The notes beneath the pieces were generated by a model. The model saw only the letters and a program-made list of their open reading frames with translations, searched no databases and was not told where the DNA came from. A stretch of 64,000 nt of DNA from DATFFO01 sp963772815. Its GTDB lineage: Bacteria; Actinomycetota; Acidimicrobiia; Spongiisociales; ZC4RG35. This document shows, piece after piece, positions 24,078-33,179 of this stretch; positions within the stretch are counted from its first letter, which is position 1; each line of letters starts with the position of its first letter. The position numbers and the translations under genes were made by a program. Location: NCBI GenBank assembly GCA_963772815.1, contig CAVYYV010000006.1, positions 248,001 through 312,000 of the forward strand, in the 5' to 3' direction.

Positions 24078-26363
24078 CTAGAAGGGCAGAGGAACCGCCT
24101 TGCGACGCCGCTGGGCATCGGCCACAGCCACCGCAGTCAGGTTGACCACGTCCGTCACCTCGGCGTCCCTCTGCAGGACGTGGACCGACTTGGACAGCCC
24201 CGATAGGATCGGCCCGATCACTTCTGCCCCGCCCAGCCGGTTGAGCAGCTGGTAGGAGGCGTTGGCCGCGCTTAGGTTGGGGAACACCAGGATGTTCGGG
24301 GTTCGGTCGAGTGGGCCACCGGGGCGACGCCGCTTGAGGAGGTCGGCCATCACCGCCGTTCCGGCCTGCATCTCACCGTCTGCCGGAATATCAGGGTGGC
24401 GAATCCGGAACTGGTCGACGGCCGCCCGAACCCGGGCAGGTTCGTCGCCTCCTGCGGATCCGAAATCGGAGTAGCTGATGAAGCCCACCCGCGGACTGCG
24501 ATCGAACTGGCGCTCTGCGACGTCCACTGCGGCCTCGGCGATCTCCACCAGCTGCTCGACCGTGGGTTCGATGTTCACGGCGCAGTCGGTGAAGAAGTAG
24601 GGCGTATCACGAATCACTACCACGTAGAGCGAAGAGACGATCGTCCGCCCCTCCTCGACCCGCAGCACCTGGAGGGCCGGCCTGATGGTCTCGGCGTAGA
24701 ACGTGGTCAGGCCGCCCAGCACCGCATCCGCCTCGCCCTCCCGCACCATCAGGCTGGCGTACATGTTGGGGTCGCGCACCCACCGCTGCGCCTCCGCCAA
24801 CGATACGCCCTTGTGGCGGCGCAACTCTTCCAGGGTCCGGGCATACCGCTCCCTCGTTTCCTCCTGGGAATTCGGATCGACCGTTTCTATCCCATCGAGA
24901 GAGACGCCCGCCTCGGCGGCCAGTTCCCGCATGAGACCGACGTCACCCACCAGAACAGGACTGGCTATGGCTTCGTCGAGAACCCGACGAGCGGCCCGGA
25001 TTATTCGCAGGTCGTGACCATGTGGATAGGCCACCCGCATGGGCTGGGTGCGGGCCTTGGCGGTGACAGTGGTGATGAGACCGTACGAGGAGTGGAACCG
25101 GGCTTGAAGCGCTTCCCGATAAGTGTCCAGGTCCAATAATGGTGTGCGGGCCAGCCCCTCCTCGGTTGCGGCGCCTGCCACGGCGGGTGCAACCCTGACC
25201 AAGACCCGGGGGTCGAAGGGCTTCGGTATCAAGTAGTCGCGGGAAAACTGGAGGCGCTCCAGGTTGTAGGCCCGCAGAACAGAGTCGGGAACCGGCTCGC
25301 GGGCCAACTCCGCCAATGCCCGGGCTGCCGCCACCTTCATCCTTTCCGAGACACCCCGGGCGCGAACGTCGAGCGCACCGCGGAAGATGAAGGGGAAGCC
25401 GAGGACGTTGTTGACCTGATTTGGGTAGTCGGATCGACCTGTGGCCACCAGCGCATCGGACCGTGCCGCGCGAGCATCCTCGTAGGTGATCTCCGGGTCG
25501 GGGTTGGCCAGAGCAAAGACCAATGGATCCGGCCCCATCGAGCGCACCATGTCCTGGGTGACGCAGTCGGCCACGGACACACCCACGAAGGCGTCTGCCC
25601 CCACCATGGCGTCCGCCAGGGTCCGGGCGTCGGTTTCACGGACGAACTCGCGCTTGACGTCGGATAGGTCGTCGCGCTCGGAGTGGATCACGCCTTGGGA
25701 ATCCACCATGAGCAGGTTCTCGGCCCGGACTCCCAGCTCGCGAAAGAACCGTGCCGTGGCAACACCGGCGGCGCCGGCGCCACTGAACACGACATTGACG
25801 TCCTCAGCCCGCCTATCGGTCAGCTCCAGGGCGTTGACGAAGGCGGCGCCGGCGATGATGGCAGTGCCGTGCTGGTCGTCGTGAAACACGGGGATGTCAA
25901 GGCGCTCGCGCAGGGTGGATTCGATCAAGAAGCAGTCGGGAGCCTTGATGTCCTCCAGGTTGATGCCGCCCACGGTCGGAGCCAGCATCTCGCAGAATCG
26001 GATCACGTCCTCGGGTTCGGAAGCATCGATCTCGATGTCGAACACGTCGATGTCGGCGAAGCGCTTGAAGAGAACCGCCTTGCCTTCCATGACCGGCTTG
26101 GAAGCCAGGGGACCGATGTTGCCCAAACCCAGGACGGCGGTGCCGTTCGACACCACCGCCACCAGGTTGGCCCGATTGGTGAAGCGAAAGGCGGCCGACG
26201 GATCGTCAGCGATAACCCGGCATGGCTCCGCCACACCCGGCGTGTAGGCGAGGCTGAGATCCGCCTGGGTAGCGGTGGGCTTCGTGGGGCGAATCTCGAT
26301 CTTTCCGGGACGAGGTCGCTCGTGGTATTCGAGAGCTTCAGAGAACGTGCGTGAATCGGCCAT
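24078..26363 (-). CDS. maeB: NADP-dependent malic enzyme, MaeB type (with PTA-like domain)
   Basis: 761 residues, the length of MaeB. The malic enzyme domain (1-420) has the catalytic region SLAYTPGVAEPC, the metal-site motif FHDDQHGTA and the nucleotide fold VVFSGAGAAGVATARF. Residues 435-755 form a phosphotransacetylase-like domain, usually regulatory (acetyl-CoA binding) in this family. It converts malate to pyruvate, making NADPH. TAGAGT ends 8 nt before ATG 26363. The conserved FSEALEYHERPRPGK begins soon after this start; an in-frame extension to 26408 is unlikely. Confidence 0.96.
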   Translation of the reverse strand: MADSRTFSEALEYHERPRPGKIEIRPTKPTATQADLSLAYTPGVAEPCRVIADDPSAAFRFTNRANLVAVVSNGTAVLGLGNIGPLASKPVMEGKAVLFKRFADIDVFDIEIDASEPEDVIRFCEMLAPTVGGINLEDIKAPDCFLIESTLRERLDIPVFHDDQHGTAIIAGAAFVNALELTDRRAEDVNVVFSGAGAAGVATARFFRELGVRAENLLMVDSQGVIHSERDDLSDVKREFVRETDARTLADAMVGADAFVGVSVADCVTQDMVRSMGPDPLVFALANPDPEITYEDARAARSDALVATGRSDYPNQVNNVLGFPFIFRGALDVRARGVSERMKVAAARALAELAREPVPDSVLRAYNLERLQFSRDYLIPKPFDPRVLVRVAPAVAGAATEEGLARTPLLDLDTYREALQARFHSSYGLITTVTAKARTQPMRVAYPHGHDLRIIRAARRVLDEAIASPVLVGDVGLMRELAAEAGVSLDGIETVDPNSQEETRERYARTLEELRRHKGVSLAEAQRWVRDPNMYASLMVREGEADAVLGGLTTFYAETIRPALQVLRVEEGRTIVSSLYVVVIRDTPYFFTDCAVNIEPTVEQLVEIAEAAVDVAERQFDRSPRVGFISYSDFGSAGGDEPARVRAAVDQFRIRHPDIPADGEMQAGTAVMADLLKRRRPGGPLDRTPNILVFPNLSAANASYQLLNRLGGAEVIGPILSGLSKSVHVLQRDAEVTDVVNLTAVAVADAQRRRKAVPLPF

Positions 26364-26371
26364 CACCCTCG

Positions 26372-26377
26372 ACTCTA
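26372..26377 (-). promoter_or_regulatory. -10 box for leaderless maeB
   Basis: TAGAGT ends 8 nt before ATG 26363. Confidence 0.45.
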
Positions 26378-26412
26378 CAGACCATTCTCGAAGAGAGCCT
26401 CCTGACACCCGG

Positions 26413-26418
26413 TAGTCT
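26413..26418 (+). promoter_or_regulatory. -10 box for the 33-residue membrane peptide
   Basis: TAGTCT ends 8 nt before GTG 26427. Confidence 0.35.
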
Positions 26419-26426
26419 CGGGACCT

Positions 26427-26528
26427 GTGAGCCTGGCGCTGAGGATCCTGGGTTGGGCGGTAGCGATCGCCGCCGCCGCCGTCCTGCTAATCGCAGTGGC
26501 CGCCTACGTCGTCGCTGCCGTGACCTGA
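26427..26528 (+). CDS. Possible small single-span membrane protein (33 aa)
   Basis: A 33-codon frame from GTG encodes two hydrophobic stretches that read as one long membrane span: LRILGWAVAIAAAAVLLIAV then AAYVVAAVT. A TAGTCT box 8 nt before the GTG matches the leaderless pattern seen at many genes here. It is divergent from maeB and 46 bp ahead of the next small gene. It is not a recognised family. Ala-rich high-GC DNA can give such frames by chance, so confidence is limited. Confidence 0.35.
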   Translation: MSLALRILGWAVAIAAAAVLLIAVAAYVVAAVT

Positions 26529-26574
26529 GTCGGCGACTAGCTGTCGCATCCCGGGCCTGCGAGAATCGGAGAGA

Positions 26575-26865
26575 ATGAGCGAACCGAAGAACGGATACAA
26601 GGTGATGGGTGGATGGCGGGTCGGAGCGCCACCCGACGAATCGGTCACCAAGTCCGGGCTCCTGGTGCCGGTTGGCACAAAGGACGGCAACGATGCCCTC
26701 ACCCTGGTCGACGTGTCCACCGGTCAACGCTTCTGGGCGGTCCCAACCGGCGCGTGGCGGTTCATCTGGCCCACCACCGGAAAGCCCGTCGTGGCCGTGC
26801 GTGAGTCCCAGATCATCGCCGAGGAGGAGCAGGATCACGTGGCCTCGGACGGTCAGTACTTGTGA
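26575..26865 (+). CDS. Hypothetical protein (96 aa)
   Basis: 96 residues, soluble, beta-rich: SGLLVPVGTKDGNDALTLVDV, RFWAVPTGAWRFIWP, KPVVAVRESQIIAEEE. It resembles a small beta-barrel, but I cannot assign a family. GGAGAG precedes the ATG by 2 nt, a weak ribosome site. It sits 56 bp before hflX on the same strand and may share its transcript. Confidence 0.6.
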   Translation: MSEPKNGYKVMGGWRVGAPPDESVTKSGLLVPVGTKDGNDALTLVDVSTGQRFWAVPTGAWRFIWPTTGKPVVAVRESQIIAEEEQDHVASDGQYL

Positions 26866-26921
26866 GGCTCCCATGAATTATTCGGCCGACCTTCGGACTC
26901 GATCCTGGTACGAATGAGGCG

Positions 26922-28235
26922 ATGACAGACGCACATGTCGGCCGTACCGGCCGCCGGCTCACTGCCACCGTCACCGATCTCGAAGTAGCGCGTCAGCGAG
27001 GGTTCCTGATCGGCGTAGTGGTGGGGGGAGACGATATCGAGGCGGCGGAGCGCTCGCTGGCCGAGCTGGAGCTGCTGACGGACACCGCGGGGTCGGATCC
27101 CATCGGCTCCGAATTGGTCAGAAGAGACCGGATCGACCCCGCCACCTTCATCGGCTCGGGCAAGGCCGCAGAGCTGGCGGGGGCCACGGCCGCCCTGGAC
27201 ATCGACGTGGTCGTCTTCGACAATCCTCTCTCGCCTGCCCAGCAGCGCAACCTCCAGAAGATCTTCGAATGCGACGTGGTCGACCGCGAGGCGGTGATTC
27301 TCGACATCTTCGCTGCCAACGCCACGTCCCGGCAGGGCGCCTTGCAGGTCGAGTTGGCCTTGTATCGCTACAACCTGCCCCGCCTGCGCGGCAAGGGGAC
27401 GTCTCTCTCTCAGCAGGCCGGAGGAATCGGCGCCCACCGCGGTCCCGGCGAGACCAAGCTGGAGACCGATCGCCGCCGTATCCAGGCCCGCATCACCCAC
27501 CTCACCCGGGAGCTCGACGATGTGGCGCGCGTTCTGGCTACCCAGCGCAAGGCGCGCAAACAGTCCTCCACTCCCCACATCGCCCTGGTCGGATACACCA
27601 ATGCCGGGAAATCGACCCTCCTTAACCATCTCACCGATGCCCACGTGCTGACCCAGGACCGGCTCTTTTCCACCCTGGACTCCACGGTTCGGCGGGTGAA
27701 CCTGATTGGTGGCCCTCCGGCCCTGATCTCTGACACGGTGGGCTTCGTTCGCCGCCTTCCTCACCACCTCGTCGAGGCCTTCCGCTCGACTCTCGTCGAA
27801 GTCAGGGAGGCCGACCTGCTGATACACGTCGTCGACTCATCCGATCCCGATCCGGTCGGGCAGATCGCGGCCGTTCGTGACGTGCTCGTCGACATCGAGG
27901 CCGACGCAGTCCCCGAGCAGATCGTCTTCAACAAGATCGACCTGGCGTCGCAGGCCACCCAGCAACGGCTGGCCAATCTCTATGCCGGGGCCGTGTTCGT
28001 CTCGGCACTCCACGGCACCGGCCTGGACGAACTGCGGTCGGCTCTCGCCGACGACCTGGCGCGCCGTACCACGCTGTTGCATCTCGCCGTGCCCTACGAG
28101 CGGGGCGACGTCGTGGCTTCTGCCCACCGCCTGGGCGAGGTGGTCGCCGAGAAGCACGACGCCCAGGGCACAACCCTCGATGTGCGCGTTCCCTCAGACC
28201 GGGTGGCCGAATTCAAGGATTTCGCCACCGCCTGA
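26922..28235 (+). CDS. hflX: GTPase HflX
   Basis: 437 residues. The N-terminal ATP-binding-like domain (1-190) ends with the HflX signature (LPRLRGKGTSLSQQAGGIGAH in part). The G domain follows, with GYTNAGKSTLLN near 224 (G1), DTVGFVRRLPHHL near 270 (G3) and NKID (G4). HflX binds the 50S subunit and rescues or splits stalled ribosomes under stress. TACGAA lies 7 nt before the ATG, a slightly off-consensus leaderless box. Confidence 0.96.
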   Translation: MTDAHVGRTGRRLTATVTDLEVARQRGFLIGVVVGGDDIEAAERSLAELELLTDTAGSDPIGSELVRRDRIDPATFIGSGKAAELAGATAALDIDVVVFDNPLSPAQQRNLQKIFECDVVDREAVILDIFAANATSRQGALQVELALYRYNLPRLRGKGTSLSQQAGGIGAHRGPGETKLETDRRRIQARITHLTRELDDVARVLATQRKARKQSSTPHIALVGYTNAGKSTLLNHLTDAHVLTQDRLFSTLDSTVRRVNLIGGPPALISDTVGFVRRLPHHLVEAFRSTLVEVREADLLIHVVDSSDPDPVGQIAAVRDVLVDIEADAVPEQIVFNKIDLASQATQQRLANLYAGAVFVSALHGTGLDELRSALADDLARRTTLLHLAVPYERGDVVASAHRLGEVVAEKHDAQGTTLDVRVPSDRVAEFKDFATA

Positions 28236-28252
28236 AGATGCGCAGGGTCCCC

Positions 28253-29368
28253 TCACCGGGGACGGGTTATCAGGTACACCTCGTCTTCGAACCAGACGGT
28301 CGAATGGCGCTCCATGACGCTGCGAGTGGCAACCTCCCAAACCCCACTCCTCATCGCCTCGGTGAGACGCTCTTCGTCGATCTGGGCCACGTACACCGCC
28401 GCATTCCAAGTCGCCATGATCGAGGACGTCCCGATGTGCTCGGCCGCCTCGGAGGGCATGGTGTGCATCTGATAGCGGACTAAGTCGTCCTCGGCAGGCA
28501 CGAGAAACTCCAGTTCCTCCTCCGACAGCTGACGTCGGGCTTCAGCCAGGATCTCTTCCCGACCGTGGGGAAAAGGCCGCTCCCCCGGCCATACCCCCGT
28601 GATGATCTCCATACCCGGGTCATCACCGCGAGCATGAATCCCCACGAGCCGGCCTCCCGGCGCCAGGCCGCGGGCCAGCGGCGCTACGACCGTCCTCACC
28701 TTCTGTTCCACCGGAGTGGCGGCCCGATACGCCTGAGCCGCCACCATCAGGTCGTAGCTGAAGGTCGCGTCACCAGGCCGGGGGATCAATTGGCGCAGCA
28801 AGAACTCGTGGTCGGCCCGCCAGATCACGACCACGGTCGGGTGCACATAGACCGGGTTCCCGGTGCGCGGGCTGGTCTCGACTTTCCAGGTCTCAGCCAG
28901 GTCGGGAAGCAGTTCCCGCATCTGAGCCGCAAACTCATGGCTGGTCTGGCCTTCGAGGGCGAGCTCTCGCCAGACCAGCCGGGAGGAGTCGGCCGGCTGC
29001 AACCGAACCGCTTCTTCGAAGCGCATGTTGGTGACCACGAACACCATCTCAGGGTGCTCGAAGAATCGATCCGGCAGGCGCCACAAGGCCTGGCGCACGT
29101 CCTCCAGGCTTATCTCCTTGCCCACCACGGTCCAGGGGATGCGGGGAAAGACCTGGTGCATCTGACGCATGAGACCGGCCAGCACCGAAGCGTCGCCCAT
29201 CCCCGCATCGAATACCCTCAGGCCCGGCGGCGAAGGGACCAGGTCCGACACCTCCGCCCCGATCCTCTCGGCCACCACAGCCTTCTCAGATGTGGCGGTG
29301 GCAAAGAGGAGATACGCCGCTCGCGTGTCGAAGAACCGGCTGGTTCTGGTCCAGCCCTCGCTGCTCAA
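28253..29368 (-). CDS. SAM-dependent methyltransferase-like protein, coupled to ppgK
   Basis: 371 residues. A Rossmann-type motif I (LRVFDAGMGDASVLAGLM) near 50-67 and a later GGRLVGIHARGDD point to a class I methyltransferase fold. The long middle part (120-230, RLVWRELALEGQTSH) is not a family I recognise, so the substrate is unknown. It starts with TTG 29368 overlapping the ppgK stop (TTGA), so it is translated from the ppgK transcript. That pairing of a kinase for glucose with a methyltransferase-like protein is unexplained. Confidence 0.7.
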   Translation of the reverse strand: MSSEGWTRTSRFFDTRAAYLLFATATSEKAVVAERIGAEVSDLVPSPPGLRVFDAGMGDASVLAGLMRQMHQVFPRIPWTVVGKEISLEDVRQALWRLPDRFFEHPEMVFVVTNMRFEEAVRLQPADSSRLVWRELALEGQTSHEFAAQMRELLPDLAETWKVETSPRTGNPVYVHPTVVVIWRADHEFLLRQLIPRPGDATFSYDLMVAAQAYRAATPVEQKVRTVVAPLARGLAPGGRLVGIHARGDDPGMEIITGVWPGERPFPHGREEILAEARRQLSEEELEFLVPAEDDLVRYQMHTMPSEAAEHIGTSSIMATWNAAVYVAQIDEERLTEAMRSGVWEVATRSVMERHSTVWFEDEVYLITRPR

Positions 29369-30105
29369 CCGCTCACCGCCGCCATGGCGGCCCCGACGAT
29401 CCCCGCATCGTTGTGCATCAGAGCCGCCGCTACCTCACAATCGACCTCCAGATACGATGCGAATTTGTCGAACCTGCGGCTGACCCCTCCTCCCAGCACG
29501 AACAGTTCCGGGGAGAACACATCATCCAGGTGGTTCAGAAAGCGATTCAAACGTCCGCCCCAGTCCTCCCAGGACAGATTCTCATCCTCCCGTACCCGGG
29601 CAGCCGTCCAGTCCTCGGCTGATTCGTAGCCTGCGAAATTGAGATGGCCGAACTCCGTGTTGGGCACCAAGACGCCATGAGTGAACAGGGCACTCCCGAT
29701 GCCCGTGCCCAACGTCAGGCAGATCACGACTCCCGACCGATTCTTCCCCGCCCCGAAGGTCATCTCCGCCACTCCCGCTGCATCGGCATCGTTCACGACG
29801 ATGGCGGTTCTGCCGGTGGCCTTGGAGAAGAGACCGGCCGCGTCGGTTCCGATCCACGCCTTGTCCACGTTGGCGGCCGTCCGAGCAACCCCATTTCGCA
29901 TCACCGCCGGGAAGGTGCAGCCGATAGGCCCCTTGCCGGGGAAGTGCTCAGCCACCTCCGCCACGACGGCCGCCACCGCGTCCGGGGTGGACGGCTGAGG
30001 CGTGTCGATCTTGAGACGGTCGGCGACCACCTCACCCAGGGTCACGTCGACCAGATTCGCCTTGATCCCCGAGCCGCCTATGTCGATTCCGAGGACGGGG
30101 TCCAT
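29365..30105 (-). CDS. ppgK: Polyphosphate glucokinase (ROK family)
   Basis: 246 residues. The N-terminal phosphate loop is LGIDIGGSGIKANLVD. VNDADAAGVAEM carries the catalytic Asp, and LTLGTGIGSALF plus TEFGHLNF are typical of polyphosphate/ATP glucokinases. It phosphorylates glucose with polyphosphate or ATP. TAACCT ends 6 nt before the ATG. It is divergent from gnd, so glucose phosphorylation and the pentose-phosphate pathway share one intergenic control region of 70 bp. Confidence 0.94.
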   Translation of the reverse strand: MDPVLGIDIGGSGIKANLVDVTLGEVVADRLKIDTPQPSTPDAVAAVVAEVAEHFPGKGPIGCTFPAVMRNGVARTAANVDKAWIGTDAAGLFSKATGRTAIVVNDADAAGVAEMTFGAGKNRSGVVICLTLGTGIGSALFTHGVLVPNTEFGHLNFAGYESAEDWTAARVREDENLSWEDWGGRLNRFLNHLDDVFSPELFVLGGGVSRRFDKFASYLEVDCEVAAALMHNDAGIVGAAMAAVSG

Positions 30106-30111
30106 GCCCTC

Positions 30112-30117
30112 AGGTTA
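30112..30117 (-). promoter_or_regulatory. -10 box for leaderless ppgK
   Basis: TAACCT ends 6 nt before ATG 30105. Confidence 0.5.
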
Positions 30118-30161
30118 AGGCCACCATCACACGACCGCGCCAGGCCCGCGGTCGGCCCCGG

Positions 30162-30167
30162 TACCGT
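30162..30167 (+). promoter_or_regulatory. -10 box for leaderless gnd
   Basis: TACCGT ends 8 nt before ATG 30176, favouring this ATG over the upstream TTG at 30167, which overlaps the box. Confidence 0.5.
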
Positions 30168-30175
30168 TGCGGACC

Positions 30176-31597
30176 ATGACGAATCAGATGGGATTGATCG
30201 GCTTGGGGGTGATGGGGCGCAACCTCGCCCTCAACTTCGCCGATCACGACACACAAGTAACGGTCTTCAACCGAACCACCTCGATCACCGAGGATTTCGT
30301 TGCCGGCGCCGGTGGGCGCCCCGAGATCCAGCCCGCCTTCTCGGTCGAAGAGCTGATTGGCATGCTGACGCCACCACGAAAGGTCCTGCTCATGGTTTCG
30401 GCCGGGCCGGCAGTGGATGCAGTCATAGACGACCTCGTGCCTCTCTTGGGTGTCGGCGACATCATCATCGACGGTGGGAACTCCCTCTTCACCGACACCA
30501 TCCAGCGCACGGAGCGGCTCTCGGCCCCCGGCATCCGCTTCGTGGGTTGTGGCATCTCCGGGGGTGAAGAGGGCGCCCGGCACGGTCCATCGATGATGCC
30601 GGGGGGAGATCCCGACGCCTGGCCCCACATCGTCCAGTCCTTCCAGGCCGTGGCGGCCAAGGCACCCGACGGTACCCCCTGCTGCGACTGGCTGGGCCCC
30701 GACGGTGCCGGCCACTACGTGAAGATGGTCCACAACGGGATCGAATACGGCGACATGCAGGTCATCGCCGAGGCATATCAGCTCATGCGCGACGGGTTGG
30801 GCCTCTCCCACGACGACATGGCCACCATCTTCGCCGAGTGGAACCAGGGGGTGCTCGACTCATACCTGATCGAGATCACCGCCGACATCCTCGCCACCGA
30901 GGTCGACGGCGAGCATCGACTAGAGGCCATCCTCGACGCCGCCGGTCAGAAAGGCACCGGCAAATGGACCGTCATCTCCTCGATGGAGCTCGGCCAGCCC
31001 ACGACGCTCGTGGCCGAAGCCGTCTACGCCCGAATCGTCTCGTCCTTCAAGGACGAGCGGGTGCGGGCAGCCGGTGTTCTTCCGGGACCATCGGCCCGTA
31101 TCAGCGACACGGAGGGATTCGTCGAGGCGATCCGTCAGGCCCTGTACGCCTCCAAGATCGTTTCCTACACCCAGGGATTCATCCAGCTGAGCGCCGCCTC
31201 CCGCGAGTACGGCTGGGACCTCGATCTCTCCAGGATCGCCAAGCTGTGGCGGGCGGGCTGCATCATTCGGGCCCGATTCCTCGATGACATCGCCGCCGCA
31301 TTCGAACGCACGCCGGACAACCTACTGATGGACGACTTCTTCGTGAACGCCCTCGCCCTATCCCAGGATGGGTGGCGGCGTGTGGTGGGATCGGCGATCG
31401 AAGCCGGCGTCGGGGTCCCGGCCTATGCCTCGGCTCTGGCCTTCTACGACGCCTTTCGCACCGAGAACCTTCCCGCCAACCTCATCCAGGCACAACGGGA
31501 TTACTTCGGGGCCCACACGTACGAACGCATCGACCGACCCCGGAACGAGCATTTCCACACTCACTGGACCGAAGGCGGCAGAGAGGCGCCTGCCTGA
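30176..31597 (+). CDS. gnd: 6-phosphogluconate dehydrogenase (decarboxylating)
   Basis: 473 residues, the long NADP-dependent type. The nucleotide fold is GLIGLGVMGRNLALNF (about 7-22); the family signature lies around GAGHYVKMVHNGIEYGDMQ, with the catalytic Lys and His-Asn; the C-terminal helical domain carries KGTGKWTVISS. It makes ribulose 5-phosphate and NADPH. The start was set by the TACCGT box 8 nt upstream. Confidence 0.97.
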   Translation: MTNQMGLIGLGVMGRNLALNFADHDTQVTVFNRTTSITEDFVAGAGGRPEIQPAFSVEELIGMLTPPRKVLLMVSAGPAVDAVIDDLVPLLGVGDIIIDGGNSLFTDTIQRTERLSAPGIRFVGCGISGGEEGARHGPSMMPGGDPDAWPHIVQSFQAVAAKAPDGTPCCDWLGPDGAGHYVKMVHNGIEYGDMQVIAEAYQLMRDGLGLSHDDMATIFAEWNQGVLDSYLIEITADILATEVDGEHRLEAILDAAGQKGTGKWTVISSMELGQPTTLVAEAVYARIVSSFKDERVRAAGVLPGPSARISDTEGFVEAIRQALYASKIVSYTQGFIQLSAASREYGWDLDLSRIAKLWRAGCIIRARFLDDIAAAFERTPDNLLMDDFFVNALALSQDGWRRVVGSAIEAGVGVPAYASALAFYDAFRTENLPANLIQAQRDYFGAHTYERIDRPRNEHFHTHWTEGGREAPA

Positions 31598-31688
31598 GGA
31601 GACGGCCTGGGCCTCGGGAGGAATTCTCGAGTATTCGGGCCGAAGCCCGCCACGGTTCACCTCTCGTTTCTCGTCTACTGTCGGTTTC

Positions 31689-31751
31689 TTGGTCCTGGTC
31701 GTAGGCGGCTCCCTCTGGCTTTGGCGACGGTCCAACGAGTACGACGACTAG
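31689..31751 (+). CDS. Possible tiny membrane peptide, interrupted by an amber codon
   Basis: TACTGT at 31676-31681 is followed after 7 nt by TTG, which opens 20 codons with a hydrophobic stretch and a basic/acidic tail (LWLWRRSNEYDD) and then TAG. Beyond the TAG the same frame continues for 26 codons (FDEIAPREYKAPPGG...) to TGA at 31832, and its style fits the first part. It may be a 46-residue gene broken by one nonsense change, or chance. The rest of the gap 31598-31869 shows nothing else. Confidence 0.25.
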   Translation: MVLVVGGSLWLWRRSNEYDD

Positions 31752-31869
31752 TTCGACGAGATCGCTCCCCGCGAGTACAAGGCACCGCCCGGTGGAAGCT
31801 GGCCCCCAACCTGTGGCGGGATAGGCGGTTGACCGCTCTCCCCGGTGCTGCCCCGGGTCGGAGTCGGCC

Positions 31870-33075
31870 TCACACCGGGGGAAGCCCGGGGACCGGGATG
31901 CGCTCGGGGGCGTCGGGGTCTTCGACCTCCTCGCCTCTGATTCCGAGCAGGAACAGGATGGCGTCCAGATAGGGCACATTGAGTGCGGCATCGGCTGCCG
32001 CCCGCACCGAATGGCGGGCATTGAAGGCGATCCCCAGCCCGGCCACCGCCAGCATGTCGAGATCGTTGGCACCGTCCCCGACCGCCACGACCTGTTCGAG
32101 CGGGATGCCCTCCTTCTCAGCGATTTTCTGGAGGATCCTCGCCTTGCCGGGGCGATCCACCACCTCGCCAACCAGATTCCCGGTCAGTCTCCCACCGACA
32201 ATCTCCAGAGTGTTGGCTGCGGCATGATCCACAACCAGCTCGTTGGCGAGGTACTCGGCGATCTCGGTGAAGCCTCCCGACACGATGGCAGTTCGCATCC
32301 CCACCCTCTTCAGGGTCTTGATGAAGGTCCGCGCCCCAGGAGTGAGACGGATCGACGCGGCTACCTGATCCAGTTTGGCGGCGTCGAGGCCGGCCAGGAG
32401 CTTCACTCTCTTCCTCAGCGACTCCTCGAAGTCCAGCCCGCCCTCCATTGCCTTCTCGGTAATCGCATGGACCTCGGCAGCCACCCCGGCCTCCTGGGCG
32501 AGCAGGTCGATCACCTCGTCCTGGATGAGGGTTGAATCGACGTCGATCACGACCAGGCGCTTCATCCGACGCTCGAGTCTCTCCTCCTGGACTGCGACGT
32601 CGAAGTGATGCTCGGCCGCCGCCCTGCCCAGGTTGCGACGCAGCCGGGCCAGGTCACCGTCGGCCACCGCCAACTCGTAGGACACGACCGGATAGCGCGA
32701 CAGCCTCACGATCCGGTCGATGTTTCCCCCCGCCTCCGCAATCGCCGACGCGGCCGCCCCGAATGCATGGGGACCGATCGACTGGGCCACGACCGTCACT
32801 GCCGCAGTGAGCTGGCTGTGACCGGAGGTCGGCTCGACCATCTCGAAGTCGATCTGCATTCCCGACTCCCAGCCGTAGTAGAGCAGGTCCTTGACCGTCG
32901 AAGCCCCCTCGGGAGCCGCGAACAGGATGTCGAGGGTCAATCGACCCCGGACCACGACCTGCTCCACGTCGTAGAGCTCGGCTCCCGAGGCGGCCAGGAC
33001 TTCCATCAGCCCCGCTGTGATGCCGGGCCGATCTTGGCCGTGGACTCGGCACAGAATGGGGGATCCGTTGGGCAC
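31870..33075 (-). CDS. serB: Phosphoserine phosphatase with N-terminal ACT domains
   Basis: 401 residues. Two ACT-like domains (about 1-75 and 88-165) precede a HAD phosphatase domain with the nucleophile motif VIDVDSTLIQDE near 176, SGGFTEI for phosphate binding and GDGANDLDML for magnesium. It catalyses the last step of serine synthesis; the ACT domains probably bind serine for feedback. It starts with GTG 33075. Confidence 0.95.
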   Translation of the reverse strand: MPNGSPILCRVHGQDRPGITAGLMEVLAASGAELYDVEQVVVRGRLTLDILFAAPEGASTVKDLLYYGWESGMQIDFEMVEPTSGHSQLTAAVTVVAQSIGPHAFGAAASAIAEAGGNIDRIVRLSRYPVVSYELAVADGDLARLRRNLGRAAAEHHFDVAVQEERLERRMKRLVVIDVDSTLIQDEVIDLLAQEAGVAAEVHAITEKAMEGGLDFEESLRKRVKLLAGLDAAKLDQVAASIRLTPGARTFIKTLKRVGMRTAIVSGGFTEIAEYLANELVVDHAAANTLEIVGGRLTGNLVGEVVDRPGKARILQKIAEKEGIPLEQVVAVGDGANDLDMLAVAGLGIAFNARHSVRAAADAALNVPYLDAILFLLGIRGEEVEDPDAPERIPVPGLPPV

Positions 33076-33166
33076 GAATCCAGTTTGGCGCCGTAGTGAC
33101 CCTGAGCCAAGACTGACGCCCGCCTCGGATGCCTTCGGTGTATTCCCCGGTGCGGTGGCGGGTTAC

Positions 33167-33172
33167 TAGCGT
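33167..33172 (+). promoter_or_regulatory. -10 box for thioesterase/LLM operon
   Basis: TAGCGT ends 7 nt before ATG 33180. Confidence 0.5.
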
Positions 33173-33179
33173 TCCTCCC

